A stretch of 64,000 nucleotides of DNA, taken from contig CALKLF010000012.1 of assembly GCA_937992175.1 (NCBI GenBank), forward strand, positions 30,622 to 94,621. Reading direction: 5' to 3'. The notes under the pieces were generated by a model. The model saw only the letters and a program-made list of their open reading frames with translations, did no database searches and was not told where the DNA came from. The position numbers and the translations under genes are program-made. This stretch comes from an uncultured Fimbriimonadales bacterium (GTDB lineage: Bacteria; Armatimonadota; Fimbriimonadia; Fimbriimonadales; GBS-DC). Below, piece after piece: positions 34,388-42,208 of this stretch; positions within the stretch are counted from its first letter, which is position 1, and every line of letters starts with the position of its first letter.

Positions 34388-36924
34388 TCCACCCGATGCG
34401 CCGTCGCCCACACATAGCGGTAGGCGTCTAAGTTGCGCGGCTGCTTGCGTCCCTGTATAATGTCCAAATACAGCGTGGCGATTTCATAGGGGCGTACGGC
34501 GATGCGAATGCGGCTGAAAGGCATGCCGTCGGTATCGTGTTCCACAGCAAGCGTCTCGATTGGCTCGCCGAGCAGGTTTGTGCGAAACGCCGTCGCGATC
34601 TCGCCGCGCACGCACACCGTCGCCTCACACGCCGCGCCGTCCCACTCTACTAAACGCAACACAAAGGGAAACTCCATGCCCCGCCCTGCGTAGGAATCTA
34701 AGTGCATCCCTGCGAACCGCTCCGACTCGCGATAGAAGGCGGTAATGGCGACATTGGGGGCGTCGCACCAGACGGTGCGCCACTCGCTGGGCAAGTCGCC
34801 TGCTGAGTCGTCGCTGAGAGCCATAAGCGGAGGGCGTAGGAACTCCTGCGCCCGTCGCCATCGCTCGGCGTGGGAGAGTGTGCCGTGTGGAATCAGGCGC
34901 GTGCGCACTTCCAGCGTGTCCACGAAATAATCCTCATCCCAAGGGTCGTACATCGTGAGGATGTTGAGCAGGCGCGCGCCGTCCTTCAGGAACGCCTGAC
35001 TGCCGTTGTGGAGGTAGAGCAGTCCGCGTTCGCCGTCCGTGCAATCCAGCAGGCTCAGCGCTGTGAAGGGGTTGTGAACTTCCTCGAAGACTTGGGGGGA
35101 AGTCATCCAGTCGCCCGTGGGATACTTGCGCAGGTAAGTTCCTTTGGGTTGGATTTCGCTCACGCCGTAGGGGTGGTCGTGGGTGAGCGTGTAGCTGGGC
35201 AGGTTCGGCGCGAGGACGGTCTTGAGCGCGCCTGCAACGCTGCCGTCGGGACGCGCCAGCCCTGTTGCGCGATAGGAAATATCAACGGCGTCGCATTCGG
35301 GGGCAAGGGCGATGGTGAGTTCAATAACGCTTCCGTCGTGAGTGGCGCGGCGGAGAAGGATACCCTCACCCCCGTCCCCTCTCCCACGGCGTGGGAGAGG
35401 GGAGATGCGCGTTCCCCCCTCTCCCACGCCGTGGGAGAGGGGACAGGGGTGAGGGCGCACAATCTCCACCACTTGCTCAAACCGCTCCGTTAGCCCGCCA
35501 ATGCGCATCTCCAGCTGCCCTAGCGGTTCGGCTAACGCGCCCTCGGGAAACTCGGGGCTGTAAATCTGGTGGATGAGACCGCGCCGTTTGTCGATCTCCA
35601 CGCGCAGGTCGCCTCGCGCAAGGGTAAGCGCATCGTCGGTTTCGTGAAGACTGCATTCAGACGCAGGCGGCAGGGCGTCCCAATCGGAGTAAGTATGATA
35701 GCCCAGCGGCGGCAGGTTCTGGGCGAGCCGCGTGGTTCCGTCGGGGGCTTGCACTGCGCCGTCGCGAGTCCAGCCGAGCGGGTTGTAAATAAGAATCTGC
35801 CCTTGCGCACGCTTGGCGAAGTGGCGCAGCGTCCGCTCCACCACATGCCCACTGAGCGCGAGGCTGCGCTGATAGGAAGCCGCGCCCACGTGCCCGCAGA
35901 GTCCCTCGCACTCGTCGTTGTCGTGGTGCTGCGCGGCGAGCAGCTCGCGCCACGCCTCGTCCAGCTCCCACGCGGGGTACACATCCCAGTGCGGATAAGG
36001 TCGCCTGAACAGCCCCGCCGTTGCGGAGAGGCTCTCAGCGGTCAGTAGCTGCCGCTCGGCGGTGTGGCTATAGCGGCGGAACAGGTCGCCGTTCTTGCCC
36101 AGGCTCACGCCGTGAAACACCTCGCTGAGCGTGTAGCGGCGCGGCTGCGCCTGGTCGCGCGCCGCCTCCAGAAACTCCGAAAGCGTCGCGAAGCGCAGCT
36201 CAAACTCTGGGCGCGCCTTGAGCTGCCGTAGCGGCGGAATCATCAACTCGGCGCGGCACATCCAGTCGGGCGAGGGCATCAACTCCAGCCACTGCACGAT
36301 ACAGGGCGTCTCCATCGCGCGTAGGTCAGGGCTTTCCAGCAGCAGCATAAAGTCTTCGGGCCACTGGTGCAGGTTCAGCTTGTGGCGCGGCGCGGTCAGC
36401 AGGCGCGAGCCGTCCTGACCTTCCCACCAGACGGCGGGCGCGTCCTCAACAGGCATATGGGGTGTGTGCCATGTCCACTGATAGAACAAGCAGGCGTACT
36501 CGTAGCCTACGCCGCGCAACATCTGCGGCAGCTGCGGAAAGAAGTCGAACTCCTCCTCCCAGAAGGTGTGCGGGCGCACCCCCAGCAGGCGTATCACCGC
36601 ACGCACGCCGTACACACGTTGCCGAATGTTCGACTCGCCCCCATGAAATAAGCCGTAGGGCTGCCCGTAAGACGCGCCCACGATTTCAATCTGCCCCGCG
36701 CGAAGCGCATGCTTGAGCTCTTCCAGTACTTCAGGGGCTTCAGCAGCGAGGCGTTCGTAGCCTACCCCGTCGAAGTTCAGGTTGCCCTTTGCGCCCGTCT
36801 CACGGCAGAAGTGCAACATATCCCGCGCCGAGTCGGGCAGCACGCTGTAGCCCCACAGCCACTCCATATCGACCCAGTGCATGTGGTTGCCGAAGGTGTA
36901 GTAGAGTGGTTGTCGGGGTTCCAT
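34384..36924 (-). CDS. Glycoside hydrolase family 38-like (alpha-mannosidase-type) protein with in-frame palindrome
   Basis: 846 residues, no signal peptide. The start YYTFGNHMHWVDMEWLWGY, then GYERLAAEAPEVLEELKHAL and QIEIVGASYGQPYGLFHGGE, follows the GH38 N-terminal alpha/beta fold (HxD near the start). The region that normally carries the nucleophile (D-x-FG before LPQ) reads FWEEEFDFFPQLPQML, so the usual motif is altered. A helical middle domain (~260-370) and a C-terminal beta domain (GTYLRKYPTGDWMTSPQVFE) are present. Residues ~490-520 are encoded by a 93-bp inverted repeat. It starts 3 bases after glutamate dehydrogenase, so it is co-transcribed. Substrate unknown. Confidence 0.75.
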   Translation of the reverse strand: MEPRQPLYYTFGNHMHWVDMEWLWGYSVLPDSARDMLHFCRETGAKGNLNFDGVGYERLAAEAPEVLEELKHALRAGQIEIVGASYGQPYGLFHGGESNIRQRVYGVRAVIRLLGVRPHTFWEEEFDFFPQLPQMLRGVGYEYACLFYQWTWHTPHMPVEDAPAVWWEGQDGSRLLTAPRHKLNLHQWPEDFMLLLESPDLRAMETPCIVQWLELMPSPDWMCRAELMIPPLRQLKARPEFELRFATLSEFLEAARDQAQPRRYTLSEVFHGVSLGKNGDLFRRYSHTAERQLLTAESLSATAGLFRRPYPHWDVYPAWELDEAWRELLAAQHHDNDECEGLCGHVGAASYQRSLALSGHVVERTLRHFAKRAQGQILIYNPLGWTRDGAVQAPDGTTRLAQNLPPLGYHTYSDWDALPPASECSLHETDDALTLARGDLRVEIDKRRGLIHQIYSPEFPEGALAEPLGQLEMRIGGLTERFEQVVEIVRPHPCPLSHGVGEGGTRISPLPRRGRGDGGEGILLRRATHDGSVIELTIALAPECDAVDISYRATGLARPDGSVAGALKTVLAPNLPSYTLTHDHPYGVSEIQPKGTYLRKYPTGDWMTSPQVFEEVHNPFTALSLLDCTDGERGLLYLHNGSQAFLKDGARLLNILTMYDPWDEDYFVDTLEVRTRLIPHGTLSHAERWRRAQEFLRPPLMALSDDSAGDLPSEWRTVWCDAPNVAITAFYRESERFAGMHLDSYAGRGMEFPFVLRLVEWDGAACEATVCVRGEIATAFRTNLLGEPIETLAVEHDTDGMPFSRIRIAVRPYEIATLYLDIIQGRKQPRNLDAYRYVWATAHRVD
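35363..35455. repeat. 93-bp nested inverted repeat inside a coding region
   Basis: Two 40-base arms (starting CCCTCACCCCCGTCCCCTCT and ending CAGGGGTGAGGG) are reverse complements with one mismatch, separated by about 13 bases. Each arm itself contains the palindrome CTCTCCCACGGCGTGGGAGAG. The same core occurs in intergenic DNA (for example near 53566). It is a multiple of three in effect and keeps the GH38-like frame open. Confidence 0.8.
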
Positions 36925-36927
36925 CGT

Positions 36928-38208
36928 TTAAGGATAAATCCCTCGTATCGTGGTTGCTTCCGCAACACGCTTGACGCCGATGATGTACGCACCCATGCGC
37001 AGGTTCACTTTGTTCTGCTCGGCGGTCTGCACGACATGCTCGTAGCTGCGGCGCATTGCCTTCTCCAGCTTGCGATTCACTTCCTCTTCTTCCCAGAAGA
37101 AGGCTTGCAGGTCTTGCACCCACTCGAAGTAGGAGACTATTACGCCGCCTGCGTTGGCGAGGATGTCGGGCACGACCAGCACCCCTTTGTCGTCGAGAAT
37201 CTCGTCGGCGTCGGGGGTCACGGGTCCGTTCGCAGCTTCCACAATCACGCGGGCTTTGACGCGCTCGGCGTTGTGCCCCGTAATCACGCCGTGTAACGCG
37301 GCGGGAACCAGCACATCACACGGAAGTTCGAGCAGCTCCTCATTCGTGATAAGCTCGGCGTCGCGATAGGCTTGGATGCAGCCGTCGCGCCCCGCGCAGT
37401 GCAGCAGGGCAGGGATATTCAGTCCGTTCGGGTTATAGATGCCGCCACGCACATCGGAGATGGCGACCACCTGCGCGCCCGCCTGGTGCATCAGCTTCGC
37501 TGTCGCTGAGCCGACATTGCCGAAGCCCTGAATCACGACGGTTGCGCCCTCGAGCTGGCTGCCGAGCTGCTTCAGCGCCTCGTGCGCCATCACCATCACG
37601 CCGCGCCCTGTCGCTTCCAGTCGTCCTTCCGAGCCGCCAATCGCAATCGGCTTGCCCGTTACGACCGCTGGCACGGTGTAGCCCTTGTGCATGGAGTAAG
37701 TGTCCATAATCCACGCCATCACCTGCGGGTTCGTGCCGACATCGGGCGCGGGGATGTCCGATTCGGGACCAATCATCATCGAAATTTCCGTGATATAGCG
37801 TCGGGTGAGGTTCTCCAGTTCGTGAATCGAGAGGCGTTTGGGGTCGCACACCACGCCGCCCTTCGCGCCGCTGTAGGGGATGTTGACGACGGCGCATTTC
37901 CAGGTCATCCACATCGCCAGCGCGCGGGTTTCATCTAAGGTGACCTCAGGATGATAGCGGATACCGCCCTTGGCGGGACCGCGCGCAGGGTTGTGATGCA
38001 CGCGATAGCCCGTAAAAACGCGGATGGAGCCGTCATCCATCTTCACGGGGAAGTTCACAATCAGCTCGCGCCGAGGGTGTTTCAGCACCTCCAGCAGGCT
38101 CCGATCCAGATTCAAATAATGCGCCGCTGTTTCCAGCTGGCGAATCGCAATCGCATACGCGCTGCTCTCTTCGGTGTGGCGTTCTCGTTCGATTATCGTC
38201 TGCGCCAT
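36928..38208 (-). CDS. gdhA: Glutamate dehydrogenase
   Basis: 426 residues, the length of the hexameric Glu/Leu/Phe/Val dehydrogenases. [20 protein letters not shown] and [16 protein letters not shown] hold the substrate-binding and catalytic lysines; [19 protein letters not shown] follows. The Rossmann motif is [20 protein letters not shown], and [20 protein letters not shown] and [16 protein letters not shown] complete the domain. It makes or degrades glutamate using NAD(P)H. ATG 38208 is preceded by AGGAGGCATCACTGCA. The GH38-like gene follows by 3 bases. Confidence 0.95.
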   Translation of the reverse strand: MAQTIIERERHTEESSAYAIAIRQLETAAHYLNLDRSLLEVLKHPRRELIVNFPVKMDDGSIRVFTGYRVHHNPARGPAKGGIRYHPEVTLDETRALAMWMTWKCAVVNIPYSGAKGGVVCDPKRLSIHELENLTRRYITEISMMIGPESDIPAPDVGTNPQVMAWIMDTYSMHKGYTVPAVVTGKPIAIGGSEGRLEATGRGVMVMAHEALKQLGSQLEGATVVIQGFGNVGSATAKLMHQAGAQVVAISDVRGGIYNPNGLNIPALLHCAGRDGCIQAYRDAELITNEELLELPCDVLVPAALHGVITGHNAERVKARVIVEAANGPVTPDADEILDDKGVLVVPDILANAGGVIVSYFEWVQDLQAFFWEEEEVNRKLEKAMRRSYEHVVQTAEQNKVNLRMGAYIIGVKRVAEATTIRGIYP

Positions 38209-38248
38209 TGCAGTGATGCCTCCTGTATCTTAGTACCATACATCGTCG

Positions 38249-38809
38249 TCAGTTGTTCCATAAAATCGGTTCATCGTCCAGTTCGGGCGGTACGATTCGC
38301 TGGACAAGCCAGTAGGCGGGTATCGCTAAACCTATATTATACACCATGCTCCCCAGAGTTCCCTGCCAGAACGCGCCGCCTGAGACCGTTGGCGCGGCGA
38401 GGTAGAGCAGTCCCTGCGCAAGTAGGGTCAGCAAGATCACGGCGGGAACGACGCTGAGCCAGTGGCGTTTGGAGAGGAGCATCGGCAGGTAGGCGACGGC
38501 GGTCGCCGCGAGCGTGCGGCTAATCACCAGACTCCCTACTGTCTGTTCGAGCATGCTTGCGTGCAGCAGCCCTGTGAGAAAGCCTGCCCATGCTGCGGTG
38601 TTTGGGTTGGTCAGCAGCGCGATACACGCTAAGAGGAGCAGCGGGAAATCAGGCGTCACCGCTCCGATTCGCAGGCGATGCGCCCACACGCCCTGCGCCA
38701 CCGCCGCCGCCACAATCAGTAGCAGCCAGCGTAAAGCGCGCGCCCAGCCGCCCGACATCACAAACCGCGTGAGCCACGGGGGCTGCACACGCTCATAATC
38801 ATAGTGCAA
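38249..38809 (-). CDS. mreD: Rod shape-determining protein MreD
   Basis: 186 residues with about five membrane helices. ARALRWLLLIVAAAVAQGVW, TPDFPLLLLACIALLTNPNT, AGFLTGLLHASMLEQTVGS and the terminal YWLVQRIVPPELD match MreD, an inner-membrane partner of MreC and MreB in lateral wall growth. Its partners mreC and mreB lie 3.6 kb away on the same strand, with a plus-strand block between them. Its own promoter (GAGTATAATC) and ribosome site (GGAGGGAGG) lie upstream. It precedes glutamate dehydrogenase by 40 bases. Confidence 0.82.
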   Translation of the reverse strand: MHYDYERVQPPWLTRFVMSGGWARALRWLLLIVAAAVAQGVWAHRLRIGAVTPDFPLLLLACIALLTNPNTAAWAGFLTGLLHASMLEQTVGSLVISRTLAATAVAYLPMLLSKRHWLSVVPAVILLTLLAQGLLYLAAPTVSGGAFWQGTLGSMVYNIGLAIPAYWLVQRIVPPELDDEPILWNN

Positions 38810-38865
38810 TCTGGGGATAGCGAACCTCCCTCCAGTTGATTATACTCCATAGAAGATTACTACGG

Positions 38866-38871
38866 TATAAT
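38866..38871 (+). promoter_or_regulatory. -10 box of a leaderless promoter
   Basis: TATAAT in ACGGTATAATTGGG, 7 bases before ATG 38879, no ribosome site. It diverges from the mreD promoter about 25 bases away. Confidence 0.55.
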
Positions 38872-38878
38872 TGGGCAT

Positions 38879-39706
38879 ATGCCAATCATCGAGACCGTTG
38901 AGCAACTCGTGGATTTTCTGGAGCAGAACGCCGAGTGGCGACACAGGCTGTTCGCCATTCTCGCGCCGCGCGCATTACGAAGGCTGCCCGAAGACTTCGA
39001 GGCATTTCGCGAAGAGACGAACCAACGGTTCAACCGCTTAGAGCGAAAGGTCGACGAAGGCTTTGAGCGCGTGGATCGTGAAATGCGCGAGGGCTTTGAG
39101 CGTGTGGATCGTGAGCTTGAAAATATGCGGGGTGAAACGCGCGCGGGCTTTGAGCGTGTGGATCGTGAGCTTGAAAATATGCGGGGTGAAATGCGCGAGG
39201 GCTTTGAGCGCGTGGATCGTGAAATGCGCGCGGGCTTTGAGCGTCAGGGCGCACAAATCAAACGCAACACCGACGACATCGCCCAACTCAAGGGACTCTC
39301 CTTAGAACACAAGTACCGCGAGCAAGCCCGCTCGTGGTTTAGCAAGTACCTCCGAAAGATACAGGTCGTCAGCTTAGCGGATTTAGAGGAGCGTCTGCCT
39401 GACGGGGTGGCGTTCTCCGACGAGGCGCGGGACGAGTTGAGCAACGCCGACCTGTTGCTGATTGGCACGGACAAGCGCACGGGGCGTGAGTGTGTGTATG
39501 TGATGGAGGTGTCGTGGGTGGTGGACGCGAGCGATGTGGAGCGTGCGGTGCGTCGGGCGCGTTGGTTGGCGGAGTATGGGTTTTGTGTGGCGGCGGTGGC
39601 GGCGGGATACGAGTTGGCGTCGGGCGCGGACGCTTTGGCGCAGCAGTTGGGGTGTGGGTTGCATATTGACGGTCGGTTCGTGAGTGAACCGAGGGTGCTG
39701 GAGTAG
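38879..39706 (+). CDS. Coiled-coil protein with PD-(D/E)XK-like C-terminus (DUF3782-like)
   Basis: 275 residues. Residues 1-45 are helical; ~55-125 are tandem copies of GFERVDREMREGFERVDREL-type units predicting a long coiled coil; the C-terminal ~130 residues (VSLADLEERLPDGVAFSDEA, ADLLLIGTD, RECVYVMEVSWVVDASDVER) resemble the restriction-endonuclease-like fold with D...E-x-S rather than E-x-K. Such proteins are often multi-copy in cyanobacteria and hot-spring bacteria; their role is unknown. The gene is the first of the plus-strand block between mreD and mreC and probably has a leaderless mRNA. Confidence 0.75.
   Translation: MPIIETVEQLVDFLEQNAEWRHRLFAILAPRALRRLPEDFEAFREETNQRFNRLERKVDEGFERVDREMREGFERVDRELENMRGETRAGFERVDRELENMRGEMREGFERVDREMRAGFERQGAQIKRNTDDIAQLKGLSLEHKYREQARSWFSKYLRKIQVVSLADLEERLPDGVAFSDEARDELSNADLLLIGTDKRTGRECVYVMEVSWVVDASDVERAVRRARWLAEYGFCVAAVAAGYELASGADALAQQLGCGLHIDGRFVSEPRVLE
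39059..39246 (+). repeat. In-frame tandem repeats of 33 and 54 bp
   Basis: Units of 11 codons (GFERVDREMRE) and 18 codons (GFERVDRELENMRGETRA) alternate: short, long, long, short, then a partial unit. The two 54-bp units are nearly identical in DNA, indicating recent duplication. Confidence 0.85.
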
Positions 39707-39743
39707 TTGATTGTGGCTCCTGAAACTTAGTGCAGGTTCGAGG

Positions 39744-39749
39744 TACAAT
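39744..39749 (+). promoter_or_regulatory. -10 box for the ECF-like sigma gene
   Basis: TACAAT in GAGGTACAATCAG, 26 bases before the ATG at 39776; a GGGGAGG ribosome site lies between. Confidence 0.4.
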
Positions 39750-39775
39750 CAGTTCACTGCTTGGGGAGGCAGCCG

Positions 39776-40483
39776 ATGGCAAAGATACCTGAGGAGTGGT
39801 TGCAGCGCCTCACGCGCCTGTGCTTGGGTGCATGCGTGGCGCACGACGACGCCGAAACTTGCGCCTGCGATATTCTGCTGCGCTACCACCACCGACGCGG
39901 CGTATACCCGTGGGACGAGCCGACGCCTGATGAAAAGCTCCTGCGCCTGCTCGCACGCGATGTCATCGCGGAACACCTGCGCACGCTCGCCCGACGCCGC
40001 CGCTTGGAAGCCGAGTACTGCGCCTGCCTACAACACGCCCACGCCTGCGCCCCCACCCCAATGCAAATGGCGATTGAGAACGCCGACGCCGAGCGGTTCT
40101 ATGCCACGCTGCCGCCGTATCTGCGTCGGACTTTGGAGCTGCTGGACGGGGTATACACCCCTGCCGAGATTGCCGAGCATTTGGGAGTGAGTGTAAACAC
40201 AGTGTACGCCTATCAACAGGAGTTGCGCGTGCATTTCGTAAAATACTTCGACTATGACCCTAGAAATCGGGGGGGTCGTGTCGGTAATTATAGTGGAAGT
40301 GCCTCACAGGGGCTTCCGAGACCAACACAGGAGGTAACCGATGATGAGACGACGGCAGACGATACTGGGTATGATGGCGTTGTCGTTAGCGATAGCGAAC
40401 CTTGTGGCGATGCCCCACACGCTGGCGGCGTTGAGCGAGTTCAGCGGGGGGGGGGGGACAAGTCTGTCTCCCGTGACGAGTAG
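39776..40483 (+). CDS. Small ECF-like sigma/HTH transcription factor, 3' end probably frameshifted
   Basis: As annotated, 235 residues. Residues 1-80 (EEWLQRLTRLCLGACVAHDD, RLLARDVIAEHLRTLARRRR) look like a reduced sigma region 2; ~105-150 (LPPYLRRTLELLDGVYTPAE, IAEHLGVSVNTVYAYQQELR) is a clear region-4-type HTH. After FDYDPRNRGG the sequence turns into residues that are just the next gene's leader in another frame, and the ORF overlaps that gene by 143 bases. A one-base change in the G7 run at 40269-40275 would instead end the protein at TAA 40335-40337, four bases before the next ATG. ATG 39776 is set by GGGGAGGCAGCCG. The real product is probably about 187 residues. Confidence 0.7.
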   Translation: MAKIPEEWLQRLTRLCLGACVAHDDAETCACDILLRYHHRRGVYPWDEPTPDEKLLRLLARDVIAEHLRTLARRRRLEAEYCACLQHAHACAPTPMQMAIENADAERFYATLPPYLRRTLELLDGVYTPAEIAEHLGVSVNTVYAYQQELRVHFVKYFDYDPRNRGGRVGNYSGSASQGLPRPTQEVTDDETTADDTGYDGVVVSDSEPCGDAPHAGGVERVQRGGGDKSVSRDE

Positions 40484-40949
40484 CAACGGCGGTTGCGGAT
40501 GCAGCCAGCCGAAGATGGAAGTGTCGCCTGAAAGGGTGAAGGAAGTGCTGAACTCGCACAGTGACTACGAGCCTGCTCAAAGAAGAAGACGACCTCCAGT
40601 TATTATATTCCCTCCGCGATTGCCAATACCGTGGCCACCAGGAGGTGGCGGGGGCGGCGGAGGAGGTGGGCAGCCTCCGTGCTTCTTGCCAGGATGCGTG
40701 CCAGATCCGAACAACCCCCACGACAAATTCCGCTGTAATACTTTCAACCTTCTTTGCCCCGGAACAGGGTTCAAGGACATCCAAAAGCGGCAAAAGTGGA
40801 TATACAATTGTCAGGGATTCCAGCTTGTCCACTGCAATGAATGGCAACATACTGGAATCTGCTGCCATCCCGCGTCCGATAGTCCTTGTGATGCAGGCGG
40901 ACCGAACCAGATACTGTGCGAGAGAGCTGGAGTTCCCTCAGCTCCGTGA
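40341..40949 (+). CDS. Exported Cys-rich, poly-Gly/Pro protein, function unknown
   Basis: 202 residues. A signal peptide (MMRRRQTILGMMALSLAIAN) is cut probably after TLA near residue 29. The mature part has a first Gly run (encoded by 12 consecutive G), CGCSQP, a basic and Pro-rich hinge, ten consecutive Gly, and then a Cys-rich domain with about ten Cys (CFLPGC, RCNTFNLLC, YNCQGF, GICCHP, PCDAGG, ILCER). The even, dense Cys content suggests disulfide bonding outside the cell. The strong AGGAGGTAACCG site sets the start. It follows the sigma-like gene and precedes a pseudopilin. No family is recognised. Confidence 0.7.
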   Translation: MMRRRQTILGMMALSLAIANLVAMPHTLAALSEFSGGGGTSLSPVTSSNGGCGCSQPKMEVSPERVKEVLNSHSDYEPAQRRRRPPVIIFPPRLPIPWPPGGGGGGGGGGQPPCFLPGCVPDPNNPHDKFRCNTFNLLCPGTGFKDIQKRQKWIYNCQGFQLVHCNEWQHTGICCHPASDSPCDAGGPNQILCERAGVPSAP

Positions 40950-41011
40950 CTTTGGGACTCTTGTGGGGGAAAGCATCCTACTTCCCCCACCCCCCAATCG
41001 GAGGTATAGCC

Positions 41012-41461
41012 ATGCGAAAGACTGCAGGTTTAACTTTGTTGGAGTTGCTGACGGTATTGGTAATCGTTGCCTTGCTGTCCGCTTTACTGCTGGCGGTGGT
41101 TTCCGAAGCGCGGAAGCGTTCTTACCGAACCGTGTGTACCAGCAACCTGCGTCAGCTGGTGGCGGCGGTGGTGATGTACCGCGAGGATTATGGGGAACTG
41201 CCGCACGCTCAGGTCTTAGCAGTTCCGTATGTAAAAGAGCACAACCTCTATGCCTGCCCTGCAGACCCCTTCCACACAGGCAGTGGCGCATCGGGGCTGG
41301 GACGGTACTGGGCGTGGGTCTACGGCTACCAGGTGGCAGTGAGTTACGAATACATCCGCGAGAACACTGAAGATAGTGAATACCTCCGCTTGGTCAAGGC
41401 AGATAGCAATTATGGCGTCTTTGTATGCCCGCTCCATGACAAATGCGACTGCAGGGGATAA
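41012..41461 (+). CDS. Prepilin-like protein, probably cut short by a frameshift
   Basis: 149 residues as read. MRKTAGLTLLELLTVLVIVA is a prepilin leader with Glu at +5; RTVCTSNLRQLVAAVVMYRE and LPHAQVLAVPYVKEHNLYAC resemble the pseudopilin at 402. It stops at CDCRG, but the -1 frame continues smoothly as GITPEYAAGKVHCLDRVLRA and DGSVQWVRVPMRFF up to TGA 41664, which looks like the natural C-terminal strand. One missing base in the G4 run at 41454-41457 would explain this. ATG 41012 follows GGAGGTATAGCC; the earlier track start at 40916 is not supported. Confidence 0.75.
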   Translation: MRKTAGLTLLELLTVLVIVALLSALLLAVVSEARKRSYRTVCTSNLRQLVAAVVMYREDYGELPHAQVLAVPYVKEHNLYACPADPFHTGSGASGLGRYWAWVYGYQVAVSYEYIRENTEDSEYLRLVKADSNYGVFVCPLHDKCDCRG

Positions 41462-41664
41462 CGCCCGAATACGCTGCAGGGAAAGTTCACTGCTTAGATA
41501 GGGTTTTGCGCGCACGGATTGACGGAAGCGTGCAGTGGGTGAGAGTGCCGATGCGCTTTTTTATTTGCCGAGACGACGGCGCACCGACGGGCGCACGCGA
41601 TGGATGGCGTTTATTTACCGATGTACCCTGTCCACCTGATATCTGCGACGACACTGATTGTTGA
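41443..41664 (+). pseudogene. Out-of-frame continuation of the prepilin-like gene
   Basis: The 73-residue frame GKVHCLDRVLRARIDGSVQW, VRVPMRFFICRDDG, DVPCPPDICDDTDC has no ribosome site of its own and begins within the end of the prepilin gene. Its Cys pattern and beta-strand character fit a prepilin C-terminus. It is listed separately so the evidence is kept; together with 41012-41461 it is best seen as one 217-residue gene with a -1 shift. Confidence 0.5.
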
Positions 41665-41672
41665 GGATAGCT

Positions 41673-42191
41673 ATGAAACAGCAGCTCTCCAGCGCACTGA
41701 CAGCGCATTTCGTAGGGTTCCTGCTGTCGCTTTTCGTACTTGCCCAAATCTTCGTCTTGGGGATGGGTGTGTTAGCCACGATTCTGTATTGGGGGAACTT
41801 CGAGGGGATGCGAGAAAATGTGTCGCTTAGCGAAATCTGGGCGCAAGTCGTCTCCCCCACGAGTGGACTGACATTCGTCGGAAAGACATATCCTTGGGGG
41901 CTGCTCATCTGGCTCGCAGGTGGCTTGTTGGTAGGCGGGCTATGCGCAGTGATTCCCAGTGAAAAGACCCAGAGGCGAGTGCGCTTTGCCGTGAGCGTTT
42001 TCACAGGATTTGGAGTGAGTCTCGCCATGAATGGCATGTCATCCAATAATTCGGGTGTCGTGGTCGCGAACCTTTTAGGAACCGCATTGACTGTGGCTGC
42101 GTTTTACTTAGCGGTTGTCCTATCGCGCTGGCTGCCCAAGTTTTATGAGTGGCTTCGGGATACGGAGGTGAGCGCGCTCTTCCGTCGCTAA
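41673..42191 (+). CDS. Polytopic membrane protein, function unknown
   Basis: 172 residues from ATG 41673 (TTGAGGATAGCT upstream). About four hydrophobic segments are seen: FVGFLLSLFVLAQIFVLGMG, WGLLIWLAGGLLVGGLCAVI, FAVSVFTGFGVSLAMNG and VVANLLGTALTVAAFYLAVV. The cytoplasmic end is basic (WLPKFYEWLRDTEV). It starts 8 bases after the prepilin frame ends, so it is likely co-transcribed with the pseudopilin and the Cys-rich protein. It could be a membrane platform or immunity-like partner; that is a guess. Confidence 0.7.
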   Translation: MKQQLSSALTAHFVGFLLSLFVLAQIFVLGMGVLATILYWGNFEGMRENVSLSEIWAQVVSPTSGLTFVGKTYPWGLLIWLAGGLLVGGLCAVIPSEKTQRRVRFAVSVFTGFGVSLAMNGMSSNNSGVVVANLLGTALTVAAFYLAVVLSRWLPKFYEWLRDTEVSALFRR

Positions 42192-42208
42192 CTCGATGGT
42201 AGTTCAAG

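Noticed and set aside
39030-39286. Minus-strand repetitive ORFs (HFTIHALKA... repeats)
   Set aside because: Shadow of the tandem coiled-coil repeats on the plus strand.
40561-41370. 269-residue plus-strand ORF over the Cys-rich and pseudopilin genes
   Set aside because: Different frame from both better-supported genes; no ribosome site, no signal peptide and no domain.
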